NCBI RefSeq assembly: GCF_028867965.1
Contig: NZ_JAPQNT010000004.1
Span: 124,001-188,000 of the forward strand
Source of the DNA: Flavobacterium sp. SUN046
GTDB lineage: Bacteria; Bacteroidota; Bacteroidia; Flavobacteriales; Flavobacteriaceae
Reading direction: 5' to 3'
Length of the DNA stretch: 64,000 nucleotides
Of the stretch, positions 19,173-28,900 are shown piece by piece (the first letter of the stretch is position 1; every line of letters begins with the position of its first letter). The position numbers and the translations under genes are program-made. The notes beneath the pieces are model-generated. The model ran no database searches and was not told the origin of the DNA. It saw only the letters and a program-made list of their open reading frames with translations.

Positions 19173-19796
19173 TTAAATTCCTCTAATGATACTTAAAATG
19201 GAACTTATAATGTATTGAATTCCAATTGCTATTGTTAAAAATCCAATAATTCTCGAAATAGCAACAATTCCAGACGAACCTAAAATTTTGGCTAAATAAT
19301 GTGCGCTTCTTAATATGATAAAAATTAAAAAAGCAACCGCTAAAATTGCCAAGCAAGAAAATAAAATATCTGTTGTATTATCATGTTCTTGGTAGTAAGC
19401 AATTAATAGTGAGATTGATCCTGGACCAGCCAACATTGGCATTGCTAATGGTGTAAGTGCAATTTCATTTCTACTCTGAATTTCTTCTTCCACTTTTTTA
19501 TTGATGCCTTTATTTTTATTGAATTTTCCGTTTAATAATGAAAATCCTGAACTTGCAATTATAATTCCACCAGCAATTCGTAATGCCGGAATTGTTATTC
19601 CGAAGAATTTTAGAACATATTGACCAATAAAAAATGAAATTATCAAAATAATAAAAACATTAATTGCTGTTTTTAAAGAAACACGCGATCGTTCTTGTTT
19701 GGTATAATCTTGTGTCAATCCTACAAATATTGGAACCGTTCCAATTGGATTCAAAACCGAAAATAATGCTGCTAGTAAAAAGATAAATACTTCCAT
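19173..19796 (-). CDS. MarC family integral membrane protein
   Basis: 207 residues with about six hydrophobic segments: residues 3-22, 42-62, 70-85, 115-135, 145-165 and 180-205. The family signature FSVLNPIGTVPIFVGLT lies in the first helix and LAMPMLAGPGSISLLIAYY in the middle. MarC-like proteins are presumed transporters or channels with no settled substrate. A -7 box TACCTTTG reads on the minus strand at 19838-19831, about 35 bases before the ATG. Confidence 0.88.
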   Translation of the reverse strand: MEVFIFLLAALFSVLNPIGTVPIFVGLTQDYTKQERSRVSLKTAINVFIILIISFFIGQYVLKFFGITIPALRIAGGIIIASSGFSLLNGKFNKNKGINKKVEEEIQSRNEIALTPLAMPMLAGPGSISLLIAYYQEHDNTTDILFSCLAILAVAFLIFIILRSAHYLAKILGSSGIVAISRIIGFLTIAIGIQYIISSILSIIRGI

Positions 19797-19830
19797 GATT
19801 TTAGTGTAAAAGTAGTTCTGTTATAGAGTT

Positions 19831-19838
19831 CAAAGGTA
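19831..19838 (-). promoter_or_regulatory. Predicted -7 element for the marC-like gene
   Basis: TACCTTTG on the minus strand matches TAnnTTTG and lies 34 bases before the ATG at 19796. No clear -33 TTTG is seen at the expected distance. Confidence 0.45.
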
Positions 19839-19864
19839 AACCTAAAAACAATGTATTGTTAATT

Positions 19865-19898
19865 TTTGATATAAAAACCGCTATTTTTTGTACTTTTG
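19865..19898 (+). promoter_or_regulatory. Predicted promoter of the CoA-binding gene, very close to the ATG
   Basis: TTTG (19865-19868) and TACTTTTG (19891-19898) are 22 bases apart and fit the Bacteroidetes consensus. The ATG follows only four bases after the -7 box (19903), so transcription would start at or next to the initiation codon. Confidence 0.6.
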
Positions 19899-19902
19899 TC
19901 AA

Positions 19903-20268
19903 ATGAAAAATAAGAAAACTTTAGTGCTTGGAGCTTCTACAAAACCTGAGCGATATGCTTTTAAAGCCATTACAATGCTTGTAGAAAAAGGACATTCGGT
20001 GCTTGCAATTGGACAAAATCAAGGTGAAGTTGCCGGAATTTCAATTCGAACTAAAAACATTCCTTTAAGTAATATTCACACGGTTACTTTGTATCTTAAC
20101 CCAACTAGACAAAGAGATTATTACAATTATATTATTGAAACTAATCCTAAAAGAGTAGTTTTCAATCCGGGAACTGAAAATCCGGAGTTTTACCAACTTC
20201 TTAAAGCTAACGGAATTAAAGTTGAAGAAGCTTGTACTTTAGTTTTATTAACTACTAATCAGTATTAA
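19903..20268 (+). CDS. CoA-binding domain protein (YccU-like)
   Basis: 121 residues from the ATG at 19903; an upstream TTG at 19888 would place the promoter inside the gene and is rejected. It is a single CoA_binding_2 Rossmann domain, with KKTLVLGASTKPERYAFKAI at the N-terminus, TLYLNPTRQRDYY in the middle and PGTENPEF near 90. Stand-alone proteins of this type bind CoA, but their role is unclear. Translation is probably leaderless or nearly so. Confidence 0.85.
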   Translation: MKNKKTLVLGASTKPERYAFKAITMLVEKGHSVLAIGQNQGEVAGISIRTKNIPLSNIHTVTLYLNPTRQRDYYNYIIETNPKRVVFNPGTENPEFYQLLKANGIKVEEACTLVLLTTNQY

Positions 20269-20362
20269 AAATATTTTTCAAACACTATTTAATTTTTAAC
20301 AGTTTCATTTGTAACATTTTATGTAACATTTCGACCAATTCTGAAAAATTAAATTTAATGTT

Positions 20363-20866
20363 ATGGAAAATTTAAAAACTTGGAAGACAATCAAACTAGG
20401 ATTGTATTCTTTCTCGGTTAATGACAGAGAAATTGGAACTTTAGAAGTTGTTTATAATAATTTTGAGCGCAAAGCAATTTTTAAAATTGAAGACAAAATA
20501 TACACTTTAGTATATAATGGTTTTTGGAAAAGTACTTATGAAATTTTTGATGAAAGCAATGAGGTTATTCTAAAATCATCTTTCGAAAAATGGTATGCAA
20601 CTACCACAAATTTAGATTATAAAGGAAACGAGTACAAATTGAAAATTAGAAATAATCCTTTAGCAGAATTTGTGATTTTTGAATCAGAAAAAGAGCTTGT
20701 GAGTTATGGTTTAAGTACTAATTCGGGTAAAGTAAACGTCAAAATTACAACTGCACAAAACAACACCGACTATTTATTGGATTATTTGTTGTGGTATTCT
20801 TTTTTGCCAATTACACAAGAAAATATTGGTGATGATTTTACTTTTCAAGCCTTGATGTCGTCTTGA
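20363..20866 (+). CDS. Conserved-looking hypothetical cytoplasmic protein
   Basis: 167 residues without signal peptide or membrane helix. Alternating hydrophobic strands (IGTLEVVYNNFERKAIFKIED, YTLVYNGFWKSTYEIFDE, EYKLKIRNNPLAEFVIFES) suggest an all-beta fold. Aromatic residues are frequent. It is loosely reminiscent of Tubby/LURP-one-like barrels, but no signature supports a family call. It ends 9 bases from the convergent symporter gene. No function can be given. Confidence 0.7.
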   Translation: MENLKTWKTIKLGLYSFSVNDREIGTLEVVYNNFERKAIFKIEDKIYTLVYNGFWKSTYEIFDESNEVILKSSFEKWYATTTNLDYKGNEYKLKIRNNPLAEFVIFESEKELVSYGLSTNSGKVNVKITTAQNNTDYLLDYLLWYSFLPITQENIGDDFTFQALMSS

Positions 20867-20875
20867 TTTATTAAC

Positions 20876-22393
20876 TTAAAATTTCGTTTGATTTGTTGCT
20901 GGTTTGCTAATTAACAACAATCCGATAAAAGTTATTAATCCGTTTAGGATAATTAGTTCGTTGTCGATTGTATATTTTCCGAACAATTTTTCAGAATTTT
21001 GAGTAATTAAAAAACAAATTGCAGGCGATATCAAGCATACAAAAGGAACCAATTTATCACGAACGGTTTTTGTTTTTACAAAAAGGCCAAAAGCATATAA
21101 TCCTAAAAGTGGTCCATAAGTGTAAGTTGCAATTTTAAAAACCATTTTTACTACCGAATCATCATTAATGGAATTGAAAATTATAATTACTAAAAACATC
21201 AAAAACGAAAAACCAATGTGAACCAGATGGCGTGTTTTTACTAATTTTTGTTCTTCTAATTTCTGTTGACTGCTTTCTGCCGACTGTTTTTTGTCCATGC
21301 CTAAAAAATCTACGCAAAACGATGTTGTTAAAGCCGTTAAAGCCGAATCGGTTGTTGCAAAAGTAGCTGCCGTTAATCCTAATAAAAAAACCATCGACGG
21401 AATAAAACTCAAATGATGAATGGCAATTTCTGGAAAAAGTAAATCAGTTCTGGCAACATCATTTACCATCGGAACTGAAATTCCGTTTTTAGTAGCATAA
21501 ACATAAAGTAACGCACCAACACTTAAGAAGAAAATATTAATGATGACAAAAATTGCAGTAAAAGTGAACATGTTTTTTTGAGCTTCACCAATGTTTTTAC
21601 AACTCAAATTCTTTTGCATTAAATCTTGATCTAAACCAACTGTTGCAATAGTTACGAAAATTCCACCTAAAACTTGTTTCCAAAAATAAGTGCCTTTTAA
21701 ATAATCTTCAAAGAAAAATACTTTAGAATAATTACTGTTTTTTACATTTTCAAAAGCATCAATAATTGAAAAATCTAGGCTACTACAAATAAAATAAATA
21801 GTCAAGAAAACCGAAGAAATCAGGAAAAATGTTTGTAAAGTATCGGTTATAATAATTGTTTTTAATCCGCCACGATAAGTGTAGGCAAAAATTAATGCCA
21901 GCGAAATTAAAACGGTTGCTGCAAATGGAATGTGATAATAATCAAATACATAACGTTGTAACACAAAAATTACTAAATACAACCTGAATGCCGAACCAAT
22001 TGTTCTACCAATTAAAAAAATTGATGCTGCTGTTTTATAACTTACAACTCCCAATCGTTGTTCGATATAGCCGTAAATTGATGTTAAATTCATTCGATAA
22101 TACAACGGAAGTAAAACTTTAGCAACGATAATAAAACCAATAGCACAGCCAATAACAAATTGAAAATATTTGAATTGCAAATCGGGATTCCCTACTTCGC
22201 CAGGAACAGAAATAAAAGTGATTCCTGAAATTGCGGTTCCAATCATTCCGAAGGCAACTAAATACCACTTGGAGTTTTTATTAGCTTTAAAAAAAGTATC
22301 ATTGTCAGAACTTTTCTTGCTTACAACATTCGAAATAAAAAGTAGTAATCCAAAATAAACTACTATTAAAATTAAAATGGCAATTGGCGACAT
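20876..22393 (-). CDS. Sodium:solute symporter (SSS family)
   Basis: 505 residues with about 13 hydrophobic helices, as expected for the SSS family. Helix 1 begins AILILIVVYFGLLLFISNVV. The sodium-site region GMIGTAISGITFISVPGE is near residue 52, and GGIFVTIATVGLDQDLMQKN lies near 240. A cytoplasmic loop rich in Lys/Gln (residues about 375-395) precedes the last helices. The solute cannot be deduced. It is divergent from recR, with a 142-base gap. Confidence 0.9.
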   Translation of the reverse strand: MSPIAILILIVVYFGLLLFISNVVSKKSSDNDTFFKANKNSKWYLVAFGMIGTAISGITFISVPGEVGNPDLQFKYFQFVIGCAIGFIIVAKVLLPLYYRMNLTSIYGYIEQRLGVVSYKTAASIFLIGRTIGSAFRLYLVIFVLQRYVFDYYHIPFAATVLISLALIFAYTYRGGLKTIIITDTLQTFFLISSVFLTIYFICSSLDFSIIDAFENVKNSNYSKVFFFEDYLKGTYFWKQVLGGIFVTIATVGLDQDLMQKNLSCKNIGEAQKNMFTFTAIFVIINIFFLSVGALLYVYATKNGISVPMVNDVARTDLLFPEIAIHHLSFIPSMVFLLGLTAATFATTDSALTALTTSFCVDFLGMDKKQSAESSQQKLEEQKLVKTRHLVHIGFSFLMFLVIIIFNSINDDSVVKMVFKIATYTYGPLLGLYAFGLFVKTKTVRDKLVPFVCLISPAICFLITQNSEKLFGKYTIDNELIILNGLITFIGLLLISKPATNQTKF

Positions 22394-22523
22394 AAGTTTG
22401 TTTTAGTTTGTGCTAAAATAGAAATAAAAGAGAATATAGATAATATAAAATAAAAAAAAGACAAAATGAATGAATCTATTGCGTATTGTTTTGAAAACTT
22501 CTATTTTCTTTTTTCAAATTTAC

Positions 22524-22531
22524 TATTTTTG
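22524..22531 (+). promoter_or_regulatory. Predicted recR -7 element, very close to the ATG
   Basis: TATTTTTG fits TAnnTTTG and is followed by the recR ATG only four bases later (22536). No TTTG is seen at about 20 bases upstream. As for the CoA-binding gene, this geometry would give a leaderless or nearly leaderless transcript. Confidence 0.5.
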
Positions 22532-22535
22532 TAAC

Positions 22536-23156
22536 ATGGAATTTTCATCTAAACTACTCGAAAAAGCAGTCAACGAAATGTCGCAATTACCCGGAATAGG
22601 AAAGCGAACAGCATTAAGATTGGTGTTGCATTTATTAAAACAGCCTCTAGAACAAACACAATTTCTCGCACAAGCACTTACAACAATGCGAGAAGAAGTT
22701 AAATTTTGTAAAAATTGTCATAATATTTCAGATGTTGAACTTTGTGAAATATGCTCTAATGGTTCAAGAAATCATAAAATTATTTGTATCGTTGAAGATA
22801 TTAGAGATGTTATGGCAATTGAAAATACGAATCAGTTTAAAGGCATTTATCATGTTCTTGGTGGCAAAATTTCTCCTATTGACGGAGTTGGACCGAGTCA
22901 ATTGAACATCTTATCGTTGGTTGAAAAGGTGCAATTAACTGAAATTGAAGAGATAATATTTGCATTGAGTTCAACAATGGAAGGAGACACAACTAATTTT
23001 TATATTTTTAAACAACTAAAAGATTTTAATATAAAAACATCCACAATTGCACGCGGAATAGCAGTTGGTGACGAATTAGAATATGCAGATGAAGTGACTT
23101 TAGGACGCAGTATATTGCAAAGAGTTCCGTTTGAGAATTCGCTGAAAAATAATTAA
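22536..23156 (+). CDS. recR: Recombination mediator protein RecR
   Basis: 206 residues from the ATG at 22536; the frame opens earlier at 22470, but that extension is hydrophobic and unlike RecR. The helix-hairpin-helix [20 protein letters not shown] lies near 15. A four-cysteine zinc motif ([16 protein letters not shown]) lies near 57-72 and the Toprim domain ([15 protein letters not shown]...GLxYHVLGG-type) near 82-180. RecR works with RecO/RecF to load RecA on gapped DNA. It is the last housekeeping gene before the polysaccharide locus. Confidence 0.96.
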   Translation: MEFSSKLLEKAVNEMSQLPGIGKRTALRLVLHLLKQPLEQTQFLAQALTTMREEVKFCKNCHNISDVELCEICSNGSRNHKIICIVEDIRDVMAIENTNQFKGIYHVLGGKISPIDGVGPSQLNILSLVEKVQLTEIEEIIFALSSTMEGDTTNFYIFKQLKDFNIKTSTIARGIAVGDELEYADEVTLGRSILQRVPFENSLKNN

Positions 23157-23177
23157 TTAATAATACGTTGCAACTTT

Positions 23178-23207
23178 TTTGTAATTAAATTTGAAAAACT
23201 ATCTTTG
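23178..23207 (+). promoter_or_regulatory. Predicted promoter of the first polysaccharide operon
   Basis: TTTG at 23178-23181 and TATCTTTG at 23200-23207 are separated by 18 bases. A start near 23212 would give an 18-base leader to the ATG at 23230. It would drive the wza/wzc pair and probably the nucleotide-sugar genes up to the terminator at 31265. Confidence 0.65.
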
Positions 23208-23229
23208 TTTGCTAAAATTAATAATTAAA

Positions 23230-24012
23230 ATGAATACTCGAATACTTTATATATTGTTTTTAATTGGTATTTTGTTTACTTCTTGCGTACCAACTCAAGA
23301 CTTGATTTATTTGCAAGATAAAGGAAATCAGAATAAAGAGGTTGTAAATCAATCTAATTTAAAACCTTACCGACTTCAAACAAATGATATTTTGAGTGTA
23401 TCAATAAAAGCTTTAGACGATAGACTAGTTGAGATGTTCAGTAACACAAATAAATCAGTTTTAACTCCAACAGCTGAATCTCTTTATTTTACTGGTTATA
23501 CTGTTGATGATCATGGTAATATTCGAATACCTGTTTTAGGAGAAATAAATGTTTTAGGATTTACGCTTGAAGAAACTAGAATGAAAATAGAAACACAATT
23601 GTTGAGTGACTATTTTAAGAAGGAAGCACAAATTTATGTAAATGTTAAATTAGCAGGATTTCGTTACACCGTTAATGGCGAAGTTACCAATCCTGGATCT
23701 AAATTTTTATATCAAGATAAAGTTAATATTTTAGAAGCTATTGCAAATTCTGGCGATATTACTGTTACTGGTGATAGAAAAGACGTAAAAGTTATCAGAC
23801 AATTTCCTCAAGGCGCTGAAACATTTAGTATTGATTTGACTGATATTAATGCTATGAAATCTAATGTATATAATCTTCAGCCAAATGATTATATTTATAT
23901 AAAACCATTAAAACAAAAAACTTGGGGAACAGGTAAAACTGGAATTGAATCTTTGGGAACAATTATTACCATTTTATCTCTTGCAACAACCACATTTTTA
24001 TTATTAAAATAA
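23230..24012 (+). CDS. Wza-like polysaccharide export lipoprotein, copy 1
   Basis: 260 residues from the ATG at 23230; the earlier TTG at 23191 overlaps the promoter. A lipoprotein signal peptide ends LFTSC with Cys19 as lipidation site. A polysaccharide export (Poly_export) domain follows (YRLQTNDILSVSIKALD near 45), then SLBB-like segments (YTVNGEVTNPGSKFLYQ near 140) and a C-terminal hydrophobic helix LGTIITILSLATTTFLLLK that would span the outer membrane as in Wza. It forms the outer-membrane exit with the Wzc-like kinase encoded 12 bases downstream. A paralog lies at 60745. Confidence 0.92.
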   Translation: MNTRILYILFLIGILFTSCVPTQDLIYLQDKGNQNKEVVNQSNLKPYRLQTNDILSVSIKALDDRLVEMFSNTNKSVLTPTAESLYFTGYTVDDHGNIRIPVLGEINVLGFTLEETRMKIETQLLSDYFKKEAQIYVNVKLAGFRYTVNGEVTNPGSKFLYQDKVNILEAIANSGDITVTGDRKDVKVIRQFPQGAETFSIDLTDINAMKSNVYNLQPNDYIYIKPLKQKTWGTGKTGIESLGTIITILSLATTTFLLLK

Positions 24013-24024
24013 CGCAACTTATTA

Positions 24025-26499
24025 ATGTTAGATATAAAAGATTTTTCTTTTTTTGAAAATCAAAATGGTTTTGATTTTAAAGGATTTTTAATTAAAACAG
24101 GAAGCTACTGGAAGTGGTTTTTGTTTGGATTAACTGTTTCTATGTTCATTGCACATGAAGTAAATCTGAGAAAGCAAAAGATATATTCATTAGAAACTAC
24201 AATTGCAATAAAAGAACAAGACAATCCACTTTTTACAAATAATACTAGTTTGGTTTTTAATTGGGGCGGAAGTTCAGATCAAGTGCAAACGGTTGCTACT
24301 ACTTTAAAATCTCGTTCGCACAATGAGATTGTAATTGATAAGTTAAACTTTTTTGTAGATTATCTTCAAGAGCAAAAGTACTTTACTCAAGACGTTTATG
24401 GTTCAGCACCATTTATTGTTGATGTTGATAAGACTAAAAATCAACTTCTAGGAATTCCCATAAATATAGTTTTTGTTTCTCCTTCACAATTTGATTTAAA
24501 AATTAGTTTTAAGTCTAATTCAGTTCCCGTTGTGAACTATGTAACTAACCAAAAAGATGCGCAATTTGTTGTGAATGGTGAATTTGTAAAAAGATACAAT
24601 GTTGGTCAAAAGATAACTTTGCCTTTTTTAAATTGTACCATTAATATAAAAGGAAATCCCGGTAATTATGTGAAAAGTAACTACATTTTTAAATTTAATT
24701 CATTTGATGACACAGTAGCTAGTTATCAAAATGTAAAAATTAATATTGATGAAAAATCAGGATCAATCATTAAATTGTCAATGTCAGGAACAAATAAAGC
24801 AAGAATAGTTGATTATTTGAATGAGCTTGTCAAAATGTTGATGAAAAAACAACTTGAGAGTAAAAATCTTTTTGCAGAAAACACTATAAAATATATTGAT
24901 ACAACTCTTAATTTAATGGAAACTAATTTAAAAGTTGCCAATAATGATTTAAGAGATTTTAGCAAAGGAAAAAATGTAGTTGAAATTGAAAAACGCGGCG
25001 AAACTTATCAAAGCCAAATTTTAGATCTAGATGTAGCTAAAGATGAGGTTGATAGAAAAATTAATTATTACAATTCGCTAAGTAATTACTTAAGAACTAG
25101 CCAAGATTATACGAAACTTCCTGCGCCATCAGTTGCTGGTATAGAAGAAAAAAATATTATTACTAATGTTTCTAATTTAATAGAATTATCCGTAAGAAGA
25201 TCAGAGATGGCTTATTCTGTTAAAAGTGAATTAATGTTTAATAATATAGACAATGAAATAGCCGCAGTTAAGAAAGTACTACTTGAAAACATTAATGCTG
25301 CTAAAGCAGCAATTCAATTTGAGTCATCACAAGTCAATAGTAAAATTAATTTAGCAGAATCTAAAATTAAGCAACTTCCTGAAGATAGTCAAGCTTACTT
25401 GAATATAATGCGAAAATATAATCTTAGTAATAGTGTTATAGATGCTTATCTCCAAAAAAGAAATGAAGCGCAAATTGTTAAGGCAGCTAATTTATCAGAC
25501 ATTCAATTTATTGACCCTGCTAAAGATGTTGGCGGAGGTTTGATTGGTCCAAAAACTGAAGTTAATTATGTAATTGCATTGTTTTCAGGGCTTTTAATTC
25601 CATTATTAATTGTCTTTTTGATATTTTTTATTAATAATTCAATCCAAAATACTGATGATATTAATACATTAACAAATATCCCATTAATTGGTGTTGTTGG
25701 GCTTAAACATACTGATACTAATTTATCTGTTTTAGAAAAACCAAAATCGGCATTATCAGAATCTTTTAGAGCAATACGTTCTTCATTACAGTTTTTATAT
25801 AAAAAGCAAAATTTATCAGGAACTAAAACTTTAATGCTAACATCATCGGTAAGTGGAGAAGGAAAAACGTTCTGTTCAATAAACATAGCTACAGTTTTTG
25901 CTATGAGTGATAAAAAAACAGTTATTGTTGGGTTAGATTTAAGAAAGCCAAAAATATTTGATGATTTTAATTTAAAAAATGAGGTAGGTGCTGTTAATTA
26001 TTTAATTGGGCAGCTATCATTGGAAGAAGTTACCCAAAAGACTACTATTCCGAATTTAGATGTTATATCTTCCGGGCCAATTCCTCCTAATCCTTCTGAA
26101 TTAATCATGGGCGATTCTATGACAGATTTAATGAATGAATTAAAAGGAAAATACGATTATATTATTTTAGATACACCTCCAGTTGGTTTAGTTACTGATG
26201 CAGTAGAATTATCAACTTTCGCAGATGTTACGCTATATGTTATGAGACAAAATTTTACTAAAAAAGAAATGGTAAATTTGCTGAACAATAGAGTAAGAAG
26301 AGAAGAATTAGTTAATGTGAGTATTATTTTGAATGGTTTTGAAAACAAAGCTAAATACGGTGCTGGCTACGGTTACGGTTATGGCTATGGTTACGGAGCC
26401 TATTCGAATGGGTATCACGAAGAAGATGAATCAAAAAATATATTTGTAAAAGCTTTGAAAAAAATCACAAATATGATGTCTAGTAAAAAGTTAAGTTAA
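24025..26499 (+). CDS. Wzc-like polysaccharide co-polymerase and tyrosine autokinase, copy 1
   Basis: 824 residues. TM1 lies near 32-48 (WKWFLFGLTVSMFIA), followed by a Wzz-type periplasmic domain with long helices to about 490, and TM2 near 515-537. The cytoplasmic BY-kinase has Walker A SVSGEGKTFCSINIA near 610, Walker A' VIVGLDLRKPK and Walker B YDYIILDTPP. The tail near 778-800 is Tyr/Gly-rich (YGAG, then five YG) and would hold the autophosphorylation sites. It controls chain length and export with the Wza-like protein upstream. A second kinase of the same layout is at 61473. Confidence 0.93.
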   Translation: MLDIKDFSFFENQNGFDFKGFLIKTGSYWKWFLFGLTVSMFIAHEVNLRKQKIYSLETTIAIKEQDNPLFTNNTSLVFNWGGSSDQVQTVATTLKSRSHNEIVIDKLNFFVDYLQEQKYFTQDVYGSAPFIVDVDKTKNQLLGIPINIVFVSPSQFDLKISFKSNSVPVVNYVTNQKDAQFVVNGEFVKRYNVGQKITLPFLNCTINIKGNPGNYVKSNYIFKFNSFDDTVASYQNVKINIDEKSGSIIKLSMSGTNKARIVDYLNELVKMLMKKQLESKNLFAENTIKYIDTTLNLMETNLKVANNDLRDFSKGKNVVEIEKRGETYQSQILDLDVAKDEVDRKINYYNSLSNYLRTSQDYTKLPAPSVAGIEEKNIITNVSNLIELSVRRSEMAYSVKSELMFNNIDNEIAAVKKVLLENINAAKAAIQFESSQVNSKINLAESKIKQLPEDSQAYLNIMRKYNLSNSVIDAYLQKRNEAQIVKAANLSDIQFIDPAKDVGGGLIGPKTEVNYVIALFSGLLIPLLIVFLIFFINNSIQNTDDINTLTNIPLIGVVGLKHTDTNLSVLEKPKSALSESFRAIRSSLQFLYKKQNLSGTKTLMLTSSVSGEGKTFCSINIATVFAMSDKKTVIVGLDLRKPKIFDDFNLKNEVGAVNYLIGQLSLEEVTQKTTIPNLDVISSGPIPPNPSELIMGDSMTDLMNELKGKYDYIILDTPPVGLVTDAVELSTFADVTLYVMRQNFTKKEMVNLLNNRVRREELVNVSIILNGFENKAKYGAGYGYGYGYGYGAYSNGYHEEDESKNIFVKALKKITNMMSSKKLS

Positions 26500-26501
26500 A
26501 T

Positions 26502-27467
26502 ATGAAGGTATTAATTACTGGTGGTGCTGGTTTTATTGGTTCTAATTTATGTGAGTATTTCTTATCTAAAGATAATGAAGTAACTTGTTTAGATAACTTT
26601 GCAACAGGACATCGTCATAATATTGAACATTTATTTTCAAATAAAAACTTTACTCTTATTCAAGGAGATATAAGAAATTATGAAGACTGTTTCAAAGCTA
26701 CTCTAAATAAGGATTACGTTTTGCACCAAGCTGCTTTAGGTTCTGTTCCACGTTCTTTAAAAGATCCAATTACTACCAATGATGTAAATGTATCCGGTTT
26801 TTTAAACATGTTAGTTGCCTCCAGAGATAATAAAGTTAAAAGATTTATCTACGCAGCAAGTTCATCAACTTATGGCGATTCTGAATCGTTACCTAAAGTT
26901 GAAGAGATAATAGGAAAACCGCTTTCACCGTATGCAATTACTAAATATGTTAACGAATTATATGCCGATATTTTTAGTAAAACATATGGCTTAGAAACCA
27001 TTGGATTACGGTATTTTAATGTTTTTGGAAGAAAACAAGATCCAAATGGAGCTTATGCTGCAGTAATTCCGAAGTTTGTAATGCAATTAATGCAAAATGA
27101 AAGTCCTATTATTAACGGTGATGGAAATTATTCTAGAGATTTCACATATATTGATAATGTGATTCAAATGAATGAATTGGCAATTTCAACCCAAAATAAA
27201 GAGGCTCTTAACACAGTTTACAATACCGCTTTTGGCGATAGAGTCACATTAAACGAAATGGTTACGTTGCTAAAAGAATATTTATCAGAATTTGATAAAG
27301 AAATAGCAACAATCAAAGTTATACATGGTCCAAATAGAGCTGGTGATATACCACACTCATTGGCGAGTATAGAAAAAGCAAAATTATTACTTAACTATAA
27401 CCCAAAATTTTCATTCAATGAAGGATTGAAAGAAGCCGTAAAGTGGTATTGGGAAAATTTAAAATAA
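26502..27467 (+). CDS. UDP-N-acetylglucosamine 4-epimerase, WbpP/TviC type
   Basis: 321-residue extended SDR. It has [10 protein letters not shown] near 8, [12 protein letters not shown] near 32, [15 protein letters not shown] near 118 and the catalytic YAITK with Tyr near 147. [23 protein letters not shown] is characteristic of WbpP-like enzymes acting on UDP-GlcNAc/GalNAc or their uronic acids. Three genes on lies a WbpO/TviB-type dehydrogenase, so together they could supply UDP-GalNAcA. It starts two bases after the wzc stop. Confidence 0.85.
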   Translation: MKVLITGGAGFIGSNLCEYFLSKDNEVTCLDNFATGHRHNIEHLFSNKNFTLIQGDIRNYEDCFKATLNKDYVLHQAALGSVPRSLKDPITTNDVNVSGFLNMLVASRDNKVKRFIYAASSSTYGDSESLPKVEEIIGKPLSPYAITKYVNELYADIFSKTYGLETIGLRYFNVFGRKQDPNGAYAAVIPKFVMQLMQNESPIINGDGNYSRDFTYIDNVIQMNELAISTQNKEALNTVYNTAFGDRVTLNEMVTLLKEYLSEFDKEIATIKVIHGPNRAGDIPHSLASIEKAKLLLNYNPKFSFNEGLKEAVKWYWENLK

Positions 27468-27472
27468 AACAG

Positions 27473-28864
27473 ATGAAAATAACTAATATTTGTTGCATAG
27501 GAGCAGGATATGTTGGAGGACCAACAATGGCGGTTATAGCTCAAAAATGCCCACATATTAAAGTAACAGTTGTTGATTTAAATGAAGATAGAATTGATAG
27601 ATGGAACGATTCAAATTTAGATAATATTCCAGTTTATGAACCAGGTTTAGGCGAAATTGTTGGTCAATCAAGAGGAAAAAACCTTTTCTTTTCTACTCAA
27701 GTTGACAAAGCTATAGATGAGGCTCAATTAATATTTATTTCAGTAAACACTCCAACCAAAACCTATGGATCTGGTAAAGGAATGGCTGCCGATTTAAAGT
27801 ATATTGAGCTGTGCGCAAGACAAATAGCTCGAGTTTCTAAAGATGATAAAATTGTTGTAGAAAAATCCACTTTACCGGTAAGAACAGCCGAAGCTATAAA
27901 AAATATTTTAGACAATACAGGAAATGGGGTTCAGTTCCAAATACTTTCTAATCCGGAATTTCTTGCCGAAGGCACAGCCGTTGAAGATTTATTAAGTCCA
28001 GACAGAGTTTTAATTGGTGGCGACACAACAACAGAAGGTCAAAAAGCCATTCAAGCACTTGCTGATGTATATGCTAATTGGGTTCCTAAAGAAAGAATTC
28101 TAACGACTAATGTTTGGTCTTCAGAATTGTCTAAACTTATTGCAAATGCCTTTTTGGCTCAAAGAGTTTCTTCAATCAATTCAGTTTCTGAATTATGTGA
28201 AAAAACTGGAGCTAATGTAAGCGAAGTTGCCAAAGCCATCGGAATGGATAGTAGAATAGGGTCAAAATTTTTAAAAGCATCGGTTGGCTTCGGAGGCTCG
28301 TGTTTTCAAAAAGACATTTTGAACCTAGTTTATATTTCAAAATCTTTCGGATTAAATGAAGTAGCCGATTATTGGGAACAAGTAATAATAATGAATGATC
28401 ATCAAAAAAGAAGATTTTCTAAAAATATTGTGAGTACGCTATACAACACTATCTCTGGTAAAAAAATTGCTTTTTTAGGTTGGGCTTTCAAAAAAGATAC
28501 TAATGATACAAGAGAATCTGCTGCAATTTATGTAGCCGATGATTTAATAAACGAACAAGCAAATATTGCTGTTTTTGACCCAAAAGTTGATCACAAACAA
28601 GTAATTTTCGATTTGAATTATTTAGAAACTAGAGCCGATAATCAAAATGAAAAATACATTACATCATTTTCTAATCCTTACGAAGCTTGCCAAGACGCTC
28701 ATGCTATAGCAGTTTTAACCGAATGGGATGAATTCAAACAATACGATTGGCAAAAAATCTATGACAATATGTTAAAACCTGCATTTGTTTTTGACGGTAG
28801 AAATTTATTAGACGGAAAAAAATTAAGAGAAATTGGTTTTCATTATCAAGAAATTGGTTCTTAA
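27473..28864 (+). CDS. ugd: UDP-glucose 6-dehydrogenase, eukaryote-like type
   Basis: 463 residues from the ATG at 27473; the frame opens at a GTG (27443) inside the previous gene and is trimmed. It oxidises UDP-glucose to UDP-glucuronate. It shows [19 protein letters not shown] at the N-terminus, [20 protein letters not shown] near 90, [14 protein letters not shown] near 130 and the catalytic Cys near 277 in [12 protein letters not shown], with the C-terminal domain [16 protein letters not shown]. From memory these match animal and plant UGDH (also near 460-490 residues, Cys276) more closely than the shorter typical bacterial Ugd. Confidence 0.92.
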   Translation: MKITNICCIGAGYVGGPTMAVIAQKCPHIKVTVVDLNEDRIDRWNDSNLDNIPVYEPGLGEIVGQSRGKNLFFSTQVDKAIDEAQLIFISVNTPTKTYGSGKGMAADLKYIELCARQIARVSKDDKIVVEKSTLPVRTAEAIKNILDNTGNGVQFQILSNPEFLAEGTAVEDLLSPDRVLIGGDTTTEGQKAIQALADVYANWVPKERILTTNVWSSELSKLIANAFLAQRVSSINSVSELCEKTGANVSEVAKAIGMDSRIGSKFLKASVGFGGSCFQKDILNLVYISKSFGLNEVADYWEQVIIMNDHQKRRFSKNIVSTLYNTISGKKIAFLGWAFKKDTNDTRESAAIYVADDLINEQANIAVFDPKVDHKQVIFDLNYLETRADNQNEKYITSFSNPYEACQDAHAIAVLTEWDEFKQYDWQKIYDNMLKPAFVFDGRNLLDGKKLREIGFHYQEIGS

Positions 28865-28900
28865 ATAAAGGTTTACATCATACACTATAAAATTTCAGTA

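Noticed and set aside
19888..19902. TTG start for the CoA-binding gene
   Set aside because: It would place the promoter box inside the coding region; the ATG at 19903 gives the normal domain start.
22470..22535. Longer RecR N-terminus
   Set aside because: The extension is hydrophobic and has no counterpart in RecR proteins; it would also contain the -7 box.
27443..27472. GTG start for the UDP-glucose dehydrogenase
   Set aside because: The ATG at 27473 directly precedes the dinucleotide-binding motif and clears the overlap with the epimerase gene.
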